64,000 nucleotides of DNA from JACDAN01 sp963721345 (GTDB lineage Bacteria; Actinomycetota; Thermoleophilia; Gaiellales; Gaiellaceae), in contig CAVRIT010000001.1 in NCBI GenBank assembly GCA_963721345.1, positions 186,001-250,000 of the forward strand, given 5' to 3'. Numbering within the stretch: the stretch's first letter is position 1; every line of letters starts with the position of its first letter. The notes under the pieces were generated by a model. It made no database searches, had not been told where the DNA came from, and was given only the letters and a program-made list of their open reading frames with translations. Positions 22,274 to 29,739 of the stretch are shown one piece after another. The position numbers and the translations under genes were made by a program.

Positions 22274-23165
22274 TCGCGGGAGCCTCCTCCTGCGCCGGCT
22301 GTGACTCGGGCTCCTCGGGCTGCTGGGGCTCCTCGGCCGCCCCCGTCTCGGCTGCGCTCTCGGCCTTGCCCATCTGCTCGTGCTCCACCGGCGTCTCGTC
22401 CGGTGCCGGCCCCTCGGCGACGGGCTCCTCCTCGGGAGGCTGGCCGTTCGTCGCAGCAGGCTTCTCGAACTCCTCCGGTCGGATCTGGGCACGGCCGTCC
22501 TCGATTCCCTTCGCAATCGCACGGATCACGAGCGAGCACGAGCGGATTGCGTCGTCGTTGCCCGGGATGATGTAGTCCGCGTCGTCCGGGTCGCAGTTCG
22601 TGTCGACGAGGCCGATGATCGGAAGCCCGAGCCGCCGCGCTTCACGCACCGCGATCAGCTCTTTGCGGAGGTCGACGACGAACATCGCGTCGGGCTGGCG
22701 CTTGAGGTCGCCGACGCCGCCGAGGTTCGCCTCGAGCTTCTCGAGCTCGCTCAGCATGGCGAGCCGCTCCTTCGCGGGCAGCAGGTCGAGCTGGTCCTCG
22801 TCCTTCAGCCGCCGGAGCTCGTGCATCCGCTCGATCCGGCTGGACATCGTCCGCCAGTTCGTCAGCAGCCCGCCGAGCCAGCGGTGGTTGACGAACGGCA
22901 TCCCGACGCGCGTCGCCTCGTCGGCGATCGCGTCCATTGCCTGCTTCTTGGTGCCGACGAACAGAATGGTGCCCCCGCGGCTCGCGAGGTCGCGCGCGAA
23001 CTCGTACGCCCGGTCGAGCAGCTGAGCCGTCTGGGTGAGGTCGATGATGTAGATGCCGCCGCGCTCCGTGAAGATGAAGCGGCGCATCTTCGGATTCCAA
23101 CGTCGGGTCTGGTGGCCGAAATGGACGCCGGCCTCCAAGAGGTCTCGCATCGAGACGACTGACAC
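22266..23165 (-). CDS. rpsB: 30S ribosomal protein S2
   Basis: A 299-residue protein from GTG 23165 (MSVVSMRDLLEAGVHFGHQ), with GGGGGAA upstream. Family signatures are FIFTERGGIYIIDLTQT, WLGGLLTNWRTM and NCDPDDADYIIPGNDDAIRS. The C-terminal 65 residues are an acidic Pro/Glu/Ala-rich tail not found in short S2 proteins. A hairpin-rich 306-bp region (23166-23471) forms its possible leader; it may hold S2-type autoregulation, but no known leader motif was matched. Confidence 0.96.
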   Translation of the reverse strand: MSVVSMRDLLEAGVHFGHQTRRWNPKMRRFIFTERGGIYIIDLTQTAQLLDRAYEFARDLASRGGTILFVGTKKQAMDAIADEATRVGMPFVNHRWLGGLLTNWRTMSSRIERMHELRRLKDEDQLDLLPAKERLAMLSELEKLEANLGGVGDLKRQPDAMFVVDLRKELIAVREARRLGLPIIGLVDTNCDPDDADYIIPGNDDAIRSCSLVIRAIAKGIEDGRAQIRPEEFEKPAATNGQPPEEEPVAEGPAPDETPVEHEQMGKAESAAETGAAEEPQQPEEPESQPAQEEAPASG

Positions 23166-23471
23166 GTGGGTTTCCCCCTTCTCGGTTTGTTTGGGTAGCG
23201 CCGGCGGGGCGTCGTGGAACCCGTTCAGGACGGGCACCGCCACTCCGCTTTGTCCGCCGGGTAGACGATGAAGTCGGAGGATGTTAGCTGACCGTGGGGG
23301 AACCCCTGGTTCCCCCACGAGCCCCCTCCTTGCGAGCGGGCATCGTCGTTCAGAAGTGGACGGAGCCGGCTACGCCCAGCTCCGTCCACTGTTCTTTGGG
23401 TTTGTTTGCCTCCCGCCGGGCAAAGCCCGGCTCCGGCGGACGGTCGTTGTCGTTTTCGAGCGCTTTCTCCG
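23166..23471 (-). repeat. Hairpin array between rluD and rpsB, including hairpin repeat family 2 copy
   Basis: No gene is seen in this 306-bp gap. It contains three strong hairpins. They are 23293-23304/23308-23319 (12 bp, GTGGGGGAACC type, loop CCT), 23355-23365/23380-23390 (11 bp, AGTGGACGGAG/CTCCGTCCACT) and 23415-23421/23425-23431 (GCCGGGC, loop AAA). The segment 23411-23435 is nearly identical to 17411-17435 inside dxr. On the minus strand the region is both the tail of the rluD transcript and the leader of rpsB, so it may terminate one and regulate the other. Confidence 0.7.
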
Positions 23472-24395
23472 CTAGGGATCTCCGCGTCGGAGAACGGCCA
23501 AGTAGCTCGCCAGGTCGTCCGGCAGCGGTGACTGGACCTCCACCTGCTCGCCCGTGAACGGATGGGCGAAAGCGAGGCGCGTCGCGTGGAGGAACTGGCG
23601 CCCGAGCTCCGGGTCCGGTGCTCCGTAGACCGGGTCGCCGAGCACCGGCAGGCCGATTGCCGCGAGATGCACGCGGATCTGGTGCGTGCGGCCCGTCTCG
23701 AGGCGGACGCGGAGGAGGGCATGCTGGCCGATCAGCTCCTCGACCTCGAAGTGCGTGACTGCGTCACGCGGTCGGTCCGTGTCGAGCGACTGGCGCGTTG
23801 GATCGCGGCGATCGCGCCCGATCGGCGCCTCGATCCTCCCGGCCCGGGAGCGCGGGAGCCCGCGGACGACCGCCAGGTACTGCCGCTCGAGTGCGCGTTG
23901 CTGTACGAGGCGCTTCAGCCGCTCGTAGGCCTCCTCCGAGCGCGCGACGACGAGCAGGCCCGAGGTGTCCCGGTCGAGCCGGTGGACGATGCCGGGGCGC
24001 TCCTCGTCCCCACCCGCAGCCCCGTGCTCGAGGACACCGTGGACGAGCGTCCCCGTCTGGTGGCTCGGCGAAGGATGGACGACGACTCCCGCGGGCTTGT
24101 CCACCACGAGGAGGTGCTCGTCCTCGTAGGCGATCCGCAGGCCGACCTCCTCCGGCTCGAGCTCCGGCGGCGCCTCCGGGACCTCGAACTCGACCTCCTC
24201 CCCGCCGGCGAGCCGCCGGCTCTTCCCCGCGGGCTCACCGTCGATGCGGACGGCTCCCGACGCCACGAGCCGTTCGGCGGCCGCGCGTGAGGCGATCTCG
24301 GGCAGAGCCGCGAGGAAGCGGTCGAGCCGCTGCCCCGCCGCTTCGCTAGGGACGGTTCGTCGTGACGTTGATCGTCCGGGCACGGCGCGGCTCAC
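23472..24395 (-). CDS. rluD: Ribosomal large-subunit pseudouridine synthase, RluD family
   Basis: A 307-residue RNA-modifying enzyme converting uridines of 23S rRNA to pseudouridine. An N-terminal S4-like domain (about 15-70, GQRLDRFLAALPEIASRAAA) binds RNA. The catalytic domain has VDKPAGVVVHPS, the active-site motif GIVHRLDRDTSGLLVVARSE with the catalytic Asp, and LETGRTHQIRVHLA. The start is GTG 24395 or GTG 24383; both lie within the end of lspA (about 40-50 bp overlap), a common pairing. Confidence 0.94.
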   Translation of the reverse strand: MSRAVPGRSTSRRTVPSEAAGQRLDRFLAALPEIASRAAAERLVASGAVRIDGEPAGKSRRLAGGEEVEFEVPEAPPELEPEEVGLRIAYEDEHLLVVDKPAGVVVHPSPSHQTGTLVHGVLEHGAAGGDEERPGIVHRLDRDTSGLLVVARSEEAYERLKRLVQQRALERQYLAVVRGLPRSRAGRIEAPIGRDRRDPTRQSLDTDRPRDAVTHFEVEELIGQHALLRVRLETGRTHQIRVHLAAIGLPVLGDPVYGAPDPELGRQFLHATRLAFAHPFTGEQVEVQSPLPDDLASYLAVLRRGDP

Positions 24396-24873
24396 GGTCG
24401 GCGAGGAGCAGCGCGCCGATCAGGACGGCGACCCCCGCGACGATGAACGAGTCGGCGAGGTTGAACGCCGGCCAGTAGCGGAAGTCGAGGAAGTCCGTGA
24501 CGTGGCCGAGCCGCACGCGGTCGATCAGGTTCGAGAGGCTGCCGCCGAGGAGGAGCCCCAGCGCAACGGGCAGGATCGGGTGCCGGCCGCCCGAGCGTGC
24601 GAAGAACACGAGCATCCAGGTGACGGCGAGGCCCGTGAGGACGATCACGCCGGAGGTCGCGGTCGGGAACAGCCCGAAGGCGATGCCCGAGTTCTGGACG
24701 TGGTGGATCGACAGCGGCCCGAAGACGTCGACCGACTCGCCCAGCGCGAGCGACGACGAGACGATCTGCTTGGTCACCTGGTCGGCGGCGACCGCCGCCC
24801 CAGCCACTGCGCCGAGGCCCAGCCACTGCCGAAACCCGGCCGCGAGCGACCGACCGGCGCCCCACTGGGGCAC
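24346..24873 (-). CDS. lspA: Prolipoprotein signal peptidase (signal peptidase II)
   Basis: A membrane aspartyl protease that removes the signal peptide of lipoproteins after lipidation. Four hydrophobic segments are visible. The catalytic regions are the AADQVTKQIV helix start, HHVQNSGIAFGLF, GGSLSNLIDRVRLGHVTDFLDF and WPAFNLADSFIVAGV, with the two essential Asp in NLIDR and NLADS. The start shown (GTG 24873, 175 residues) gives a normal length. The frame remains open to GTG 24966, which would overlap the upstream zinc-finger gene by 37 bp. Confidence 0.93.
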   Translation of the reverse strand: MPQWGAGRSLAAGFRQWLGLGAVAGAAVAADQVTKQIVSSSLALGESVDVFGPLSIHHVQNSGIAFGLFPTATSGVIVLTGLAVTWMLVFFARSGGRHPILPVALGLLLGGSLSNLIDRVRLGHVTDFLDFRYWPAFNLADSFIVAGVAVLIGALLLADREPRRARTINVTTNRP

Positions 24874-24929
24874 GACGCCGTTCGTCGCCGATCCGACCCT
24901 GATCTCGGATGCGGATCGACGCTCGGGCG

Positions 24930-25307
24930 CTAGCCGCGTTCTTCTTTCCGTTTGCAATCGATGCACAAGGTCGCCCAGGGCATCGCCTCGAGTCGTTCAG
25001 GGGCGATCTGGGCGCCGCAGTTGACGCAGGTGCCGTAGGTGCCGGCCTCGATCCGGGCGAGCGCGTCGTCGATCGCCTGGAGTAGTCGCTCATCGGTCTC
25101 TTCGAGCGTGTAGTCGATCTCGCGGTCGACCGTTTCCGTGGCCGTGTCGGCCATGTGCTGGTCGGCGCTGCCCGACACGAGCTCGCCGGTCTCCTCTTTG
25201 AGCGAGCCGGGATGCTCCTTGTGGAGGTACTCGAGCGCCTCGACGACGGCCTGCCGCTTCTCGAGCAGCAGCTTGCGGAAGCGCTCGGTATCGACCGTCG
25301 CACTCAT
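24930..25307 (-). CDS. TraR/DksA-family zinc-finger protein
   Basis: A 125-residue protein with an N-terminal coiled-coil (about 8-90) and a C4 zinc finger (CVNCGAQIAPERLEAMPWAT followed by LCIDC). Residues DTATETVDREIDYTLEETDERLLQAI are typical of actinobacterial DksA-like proteins, which can act in the polymerase secondary channel. The DxxDxA tip motif of true DksA is not seen, so transcription control with ppGpp is uncertain. The neighbours lspA, divIVA, yggT and sepF are the usual ones. Confidence 0.9.
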   Translation of the reverse strand: MSATVDTERFRKLLLEKRQAVVEALEYLHKEHPGSLKEETGELVSGSADQHMADTATETVDREIDYTLEETDERLLQAIDDALARIEAGTYGTCVNCGAQIAPERLEAMPWATLCIDCKRKEERG

Positions 25308-25330
25308 GACGCGAGATTCTAGATGCGGCT

Positions 25331-25765
25331 CTAGGCCGCGGCGGACTCGTCGGCGCCGTCGAGCTCGTCGACGGTGGAAAGCGCGGTCCGAAGGAGCTCG
25401 CGGAGCCGGCGCGTGTCAGCTGCGAGCCGCTCCCGCTCCGCGGTTGCCGCGAACACGACCCGGCGCGCCTCGTCGTGGGCTTCCGCGACGACCCGCTCGG
25501 CCTCGCGCCGCGCGCCCTCGCGCTGCTCCTCGGCGGCGGCCTCGGCGGAGACGAGCGTCTTGCGGAGCAGCGTCTCGAGCTCGATGTGCCGCTGGAGCTC
25601 GCCCTCCAGGTGCTCGACCCGGTCGGCGAGGTCGGCGCGTTCGCGCCACACGTCCTCGAAGCTGTCGGCTACCTCGTCGAGCAGGCGCTCGACGGCACCT
25701 CGGCGATACCCCCAGAAGCCACGGCCGATGGGCACATGGCGAATCTCGACGGGTGTCATGCCCAT
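25331..25765 (-). CDS. DivIVA-domain cell-division/growth protein
   Basis: A 144-residue protein. The N-terminal DivIVA membrane-targeting segment is EIRHVPIGRGFWGYRRGAVERLLDEV, abbreviated here by its start EIRHVPIGRGFWGYRRGAVE. It is followed by a long coiled coil rich in Glu, Arg and Ala to the C-terminus. DivIVA/Wag31 proteins collect at curved membrane and recruit cell-wall machinery. This one is shorter than Wag31 and lacks a long C-terminal region, more like the SepIVA/DivIVA paralogues near sepF. It belongs to the sepF-yggT-divIVA division cluster. Confidence 0.88.
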   Translation of the reverse strand: MGMTPVEIRHVPIGRGFWGYRRGAVERLLDEVADSFEDVWRERADLADRVEHLEGELQRHIELETLLRKTLVSAEAAAEEQREGARREAERVVAEAHDEARRVVFAATAERERLAADTRRLRELLRTALSTVDELDGADESAAA

Positions 25766-25781
25766 GTCACACCTCCCCTCA

Positions 25782-26093
25782 TCAGTGGAAGCGGTCCAGG
25801 ATGCTGACGATCACCTGGGACGCGATCCAGAGCGTGAAGATCGCGACGATCGGCGACAGGTCGAGCGGCCCGAACGCCGGCAGGACCCGGCGAAAGATCC
25901 GCAGGTACGGCTCACAGACGTCGTAGAGGAACCGCTGGATCCGGTTGAGCCAGATCGAGTAAGGCAGGCGGATCCACGACAGCAGGATGTAGGCGAAGAG
26001 CAGTAGGAAGTAGACCAAGGTGAAGACCTCCACGAAGTTCTGGACCGAGGTCACCCAGTCGGCAAGCAGAATCGAGGCGATCGACACACCCAT
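25782..26093 (-). CDS. YggT-family membrane protein
   Basis: A 103-residue protein with two hydrophobic segments (about 18-40 VEVFTLVYFLLLFAYILLSW, and about 78-100). The core YDVCEPYLRIFRRVLPAFGP is the conserved amphipathic linker of the YggT family. The family often lies next to sepF and is implicated in division-site or osmotic functions; a precise role is unknown. The ATG at 26093 (MGVSIASILL) is preferred. An upstream extension to 26180 is open but runs toward the divergent antiporter gene. Confidence 0.9.
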   Translation of the reverse strand: MGVSIASILLADWVTSVQNFVEVFTLVYFLLLFAYILLSWIRLPYSIWLNRIQRFLYDVCEPYLRIFRRVLPAFGPLDLSPIVAIFTLWIASQVIVSILDRFH

Positions 26094-26154
26094 GACGGCA
26101 TTTTCGGGCTTTTTCACGGTTCCCCTGCGGGCATAAACTCGGAAGCCGCCGCCC

Positions 26155-27336
26155 ATGACCCTTGCCGAGCTCGCCCTCACGCTGACCCTGCTCGGAGGCC
26201 TCGGTCTGGTGACGAGCAGATTCGGCCTGTCGGCGATCCCCGCCTACCTCCTCGCCGGCCTGCTGCTCGGCCCCAACGAGCCGAAGCAGCTCGCCCTGAT
26301 CGAACCGTCGGAGGTCACCGCGTTCGTGGCACAGCTCGGCCTCGTCTTCCTGCTCTTCTTCCTCGGCCTCGAGTTCACCCTCGATCGTGTCGTACGGAGC
26401 CGCCGGCACGCCGTGCTCGGCGGAGTCATCGACTTCGTCGTCAATGCGGGACTGGGTCTGGCGATCGGAGTCGCCGCCTTCGGCCTGCACTTCGCCGCGC
26501 TCATCCTGGCGGCGGCGATCTACGTCTCCTCCAGCGCGATCGCCGTGAAGGGCCTGATCGACTTCAGGCGGCTCGCCGACGACGAGACCGATCTCGTCCT
26601 CGCGATCCTCGTCGTCGAGGATCTCGTGCTGGCACTCGTCCTCGGGTTCGCGGGAGGTGGCGGCGGCGAGCTGAACGAGACGCTAGTCGTCCTCGCGAAG
26701 GCGCTCGGGTTCATCGTCGCGGGACTTGCCGTCTCGAGGTGGCTCTCCGGTGCGATCGACCGGTTCCTCGGATCGCTCCCACGCGAGTTTTTCCTTCTCG
26801 CCGTGGTGGGGTTTGTGGTCGGCATGAGCGCGATCGCGCACGAGCTCGGCCTCTCCGAGGCGATCGGCGCGCTCATGGCAGGGATCGTGCTGTCGGGGAC
26901 CTCGGTGCGAGAGGAGGTCGAAGAGCGGTTCTTCAGTTTCCGCGACGTCTTCGCCGCACTCTTCTTCTTCGTGTTCGGCTTGTCGATCGACCTCGGCGCC
27001 GCCGGCGACGTCGGATGGATCCTCGCCGGCGCGGTGGTGGTGACGCTCGTCGGCAAGATCGGCGGCACATTGCTCGCCGGGCACGCCGGAGAATTCACGC
27101 CACGGCAGAGCTTCAACGCCGGCGTCGCGCTGATCGCGCACGGTGAGTTCACCGTCATCCTTGCTCAGCTCGCCAGCGAGAACTCGGCGATCACGGGCGC
27201 CCAGCAGGCGCAGCTGATCGCATTCGCTGGGCTTTACGTCCTGATCACCGCAACCATCGGTGTAGTCCTGATGAAGGAGTCCCGCGTAATCGGCCGCAGG
27301 CTCTTCCCGGTGCCTAAACTCGCGCAAGCACCGTAG
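26155..27336 (+). CDS. CPA2-family cation:proton antiporter (Kef/KhtU type)
   Basis: A 393-residue membrane protein with about twelve hydrophobic segments and no cytoplasmic TrkA-N domain. Typical segments are IPAYLLAGLLLGPNE, FFLGLEFTLDRV, YVSSSAIAVKGLIDF, VVEDLVLALVLGF and GLSEAIGALMAGIVLSGTS. It exchanges K+ or Na+ for H+ to control pH or ion balance. It is divergently transcribed from yggT and followed 9 bp downstream by a KhtT-like regulatory subunit gene. The pair resembles the KhtTU potassium efflux system with gene order reversed. Confidence 0.92.
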   Translation: MTLAELALTLTLLGGLGLVTSRFGLSAIPAYLLAGLLLGPNEPKQLALIEPSEVTAFVAQLGLVFLLFFLGLEFTLDRVVRSRRHAVLGGVIDFVVNAGLGLAIGVAAFGLHFAALILAAAIYVSSSAIAVKGLIDFRRLADDETDLVLAILVVEDLVLALVLGFAGGGGGELNETLVVLAKALGFIVAGLAVSRWLSGAIDRFLGSLPREFFLLAVVGFVVGMSAIAHELGLSEAIGALMAGIVLSGTSVREEVEERFFSFRDVFAALFFFVFGLSIDLGAAGDVGWILAGAVVVTLVGKIGGTLLAGHAGEFTPRQSFNAGVALIAHGEFTVILAQLASENSAITGAQQAQLIAFAGLYVLITATIGVVLMKESRVIGRRLFPVPKLAQAP

Positions 27337-27345
27337 GAGGACACG

Positions 27346-27849
27346 ATGCCGATCGATCTTCGAGAGACACGTTTGCCGGGCATCGGCGTGAAGTACGGCT
27401 TCCGCCTCGACTCCGGCGGCCGGATCTCGCTGATCCAGCACAACGACGGGAAGCGCGAGATCTACTGGTTCCGGCGGCGGGACGAGGAGGAGCCGACTGC
27501 TGTGATCACGCTCGACGACGACGAGGCGCGCCAGCTCGGCGCCCTCCTGGGCGGCGCGTACGAGCGGCCGAAGATCGTCGAGGACCTCGAAATGGCCCTC
27601 GGAGAGCTGCAGATCGAGTGGGTCCACGTGCCGGAAACGAGCCCCTGGATCGGCAAGTCGCTCGCGGAGTGCCGGTTCCGCGCCGAGAACGGCATCACGG
27701 TGATCGCGATCCTGCGCGAGCCCGAGCCGGTCACGGGCGCCCAGCCCGACGACGTGATCCAGCAAGGCGACACGCTCGTCACGGTCGGCAAGGCGGGCCA
27801 GTACCCGGGGTTCTACCGGCGGCTCGAGGCCGGCGACTCCGTCGATTAG
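27346..27849 (+). CDS. TrkA-C-domain regulatory subunit, KhtT-like
   Basis: A 167-residue cytosolic protein, ATG preceded by GGAGGACACG. The N-terminal domain (about 1-75) begins MPIDLRETRLPGIGVKYGFR, characteristic of KhtT-type subunits. The C-terminal RCK_C/TrkA_C domain (about 85-162) contains SPWIGKSLAECRFRAENGIT and PDDVIQQGDTLVTVG. In KhtTU this domain binds c-di-AMP and gates the antiporter. Ligand control here is inferred from that family. It is the second gene of a two-gene operon. Confidence 0.9.
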   Translation: MPIDLRETRLPGIGVKYGFRLDSGGRISLIQHNDGKREIYWFRRRDEEEPTAVITLDDDEARQLGALLGGAYERPKIVEDLEMALGELQIEWVHVPETSPWIGKSLAECRFRAENGITVIAILREPEPVTGAQPDDVIQQGDTLVTVGKAGQYPGFYRRLEAGDSVD

Positions 27850-27852
27850 CGC

Positions 27853-28410
27853 CTACGCCTGGTTGAAGAAGCCGCCGCGCTCGAGGAGCTGTGCGCGCTG
27901 CTCGGCGGAGACCTCGACGTTCGCCGGCGTCAGGAGGAAGACCTTGTCCGCGATGCGCTGCATGCCGCCGTCGAGGGCGTAGGTCAGGCCGCTCGCGAAG
28001 TCGATCAGCCGCTTCGAGAGCTCCGAGTCCACGCCTTGCAGATTGAGGATCACCGGCGTGTAGTCCTTGAAGCGGTCGGCGATGGTCTGCGCGTCGTTGA
28101 AGCTGCGGGGCACGACGAGGTGGACGCGGACCGCGGCGTTCGGCTGAGCCGGCACGGGCGCGAGCTCCGGCCGTCTTTGCCGCAGCGCGGTCGGCTTGCG
28201 GGCCGGCTCAGGCTCGGGGTCGGTCCAGTCGTCGAAGTCCTGCTTCGACGACCGGCGCCGGGTCGAGAGACGTCTCACGTTCGGGCGCTCGGCGTAGGTC
28301 CGCTCGAGCTCCTCGTTCGTGACGTAGCCGTCCTCGTCCCACTCCTCGTCGTCCTCCTCCGCGATGCCGAAGTAGACGAGAGTTCGGTTCCATACCTCCG
28401 AAATGCCCAT
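27853..28410 (-). CDS. sepF: Cell division protein SepF
   Basis: A 185-residue FtsZ membrane anchor. The N-terminal amphipathic helix is MGISEVWNRTLVYFGI. An acidic and then basic, poorly ordered linker (about 18-90) follows. The SepF core (about 92-180) carries VHLVVPRSFNDAQTIADRFK, PVILNLQGVDSELSKRLIDF and ASGLTYALDGGMQRIADKVF. It ends with the usual VFLLTPANVEVS segment. It is the only FtsZ anchor normally found in actinobacteria. Its stop lies 4 bp from the convergent KhtT-like gene. Confidence 0.95.
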   Translation of the reverse strand: MGISEVWNRTLVYFGIAEEDDEEWDEDGYVTNEELERTYAERPNVRRLSTRRRSSKQDFDDWTDPEPEPARKPTALRQRRPELAPVPAQPNAAVRVHLVVPRSFNDAQTIADRFKDYTPVILNLQGVDSELSKRLIDFASGLTYALDGGMQRIADKVFLLTPANVEVSAEQRAQLLERGGFFNQA

Positions 28411-28433
28411 GAGCAGGGGATATTAGCCGCGCG

Positions 28434-29015
28434 TCAGCGGCCGTACAGGGTGCTCCCGACCCTGATGAACGTGGCGCCTTCCTCGGCGGCGACGCGGTAG
28501 TCCTGGCTCGTTCCCATCGACAGCTCCTTCAGACCGAATCGCTCCGACAACTCGCGCAAGGTTCGGAAGTACCGCCGCGATTCCTCCGGGTCGCTCGCGA
28601 ACGGCGGCATGGTCGACAGGCCCCGTACCTCGGCGGGACAGTCCGCGAGGAAGCCCTCGAGCTGCTCGGGCGCGATCCCGGACTTCGACTCCTCGCCGGC
28701 GAGGTTCACCTGGACGAGCGCCGGAACCTCGAGCCGCTTCGCGGCGGACGCCGAGTCCAGCGAGTGCACGAGCTCGCAGATCTCGTTCACGGTCTTCGCC
28801 TTCCGGCTCTGGAGATGGCCGATGAAGTGCCAGCGGAAGGCGTCGCCGTGGAGCGCGTGCTTCGCCTCGAGGTCGTGGGCCCGGTTTTCCCCCACGACGC
28901 CGATGCCCGCCTCGGCCAGGCTGCCGAGCTCCTCGGCGGAGACGTACTTCGTCGCCGCGACGATCGTCACGCCCGGCCCGACTTCGGCCTGGATGCGCTC
29001 GTAGCGCTCGCGCAC
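28434..29015 (-). CDS. YggS-family pyridoxal phosphate homeostasis protein
   Basis: A 193-residue PLP-binding protein with alanine-racemase-like fold. The PLP lysine lies in VAATKYVSAEEL. Other conserved blocks are GENRAHDLEAKH, WHFIGHLQSRKAK, VQVNLAGEESKSG, GLSTMPPF and LSMGTSQDYRVAAEEGATFI. It controls PLP levels and amino-acid balance, without known catalysis. It is slightly shorter at the N-terminus than usual (about 220), because the start is the GTG just after the pgeF stop. It stands between pgeF and sepF as in many actinobacteria. Confidence 0.93.
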   Translation of the reverse strand: MRERYERIQAEVGPGVTIVAATKYVSAEELGSLAEAGIGVVGENRAHDLEAKHALHGDAFRWHFIGHLQSRKAKTVNEICELVHSLDSASAAKRLEVPALVQVNLAGEESKSGIAPEQLEGFLADCPAEVRGLSTMPPFASDPEESRRYFRTLRELSERFGLKELSMGTSQDYRVAAEEGATFIRVGSTLYGR

Positions 29016-29019
29016 CTCG

Positions 29020-29739
29020 TCAGCCGACAGCAGCGATCACTCCCTGGCGGCCGGTCGTCCCCCGGTCGCGCCGGTGCGAGAAGAAGAGCTCTGGGTGGCA
29101 GAAGGTGCAGAGGTCGGTGCGCTCGACCTCGGCGCAGCCGGCCTCCTTCAACGCGATCTCGGTGGCCCGCCACAGGTCGAGCTTCCCGTCCCGGATGACG
29201 TCCGTCCCGAAGCGCGCGGTGAACGGCTCGGCGACATCGGACGCAACCTCGTAGCAGCACGGTCCGATTCCTGGACCGATCGCGGCGCGCGCCGAGCCCT
29301 CGCCGAGCGCGGCCACGCCGTTCGCGACGATCCCCCCGAGCAGGCCACGCCAGCCCACATGAAGCACGGCGAGCGCCGGCCGGTCGCCGTTTGCCCGCGC
29401 GACGGCCACCGGCAAGCAGTCGGCCGTGACGAGCATCATCCCCTGGCCCGGGTCGTCGCTCCACCAGCCGTCGCACGCCTCGTGCTGCGTCCCCGGTGTG
29501 AGGATGCCTTCGGGCGAGGCCTTGCGGACCTCCGCCCCGTGCTGCTGCCACGCCATCCTCGCGCGTTCAGGGTCGATACCCGTTCGCTCGGCGAGCAGGC
29601 GCCGGTTCTCGACGACCCGGCCGGGATCGTCGCCCGTCAGGACACCGAGGTTCAGCGACTCGTACGCTCCGTCGCTCACCCCGCCGACCCGCGTCGAGAA
29701 GACGACCGTGTACGGCCCAGCCCCCTCCCAGCGAATCAC
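29020..29739 (-). CDS. pgeF: Peptidoglycan editing factor / purine nucleoside phosphorylase-like (PgeF/YfiH)
   Basis: A 239-residue multi-copper-polyphenol-oxidoreductase-fold protein (DUF152). The start is GTG 29739, overlapping the upstream stop (GTGA); the open frame beyond is non-coding. Conserved motifs are WQQHGAEV (metal His), MLVTADCLPVAVA (Cys), LHVGWRGLLGGIV (His) and GPGIGPCCYEV. Proteins of this family act on purine nucleosides or remove misincorporated L-Ser from peptidoglycan precursors. Its coupling with yggS and sepF is the classical arrangement. Confidence 0.93.
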   Translation of the reverse strand: MIRWEGAGPYTVVFSTRVGGVSDGAYESLNLGVLTGDDPGRVVENRRLLAERTGIDPERARMAWQQHGAEVRKASPEGILTPGTQHEACDGWWSDDPGQGMMLVTADCLPVAVARANGDRPALAVLHVGWRGLLGGIVANGVAALGEGSARAAIGPGIGPCCYEVASDVAEPFTARFGTDVIRDGKLDLWRATEIALKEAGCAEVERTDLCTFCHPELFFSHRRDRGTTGRQGVIAAVG

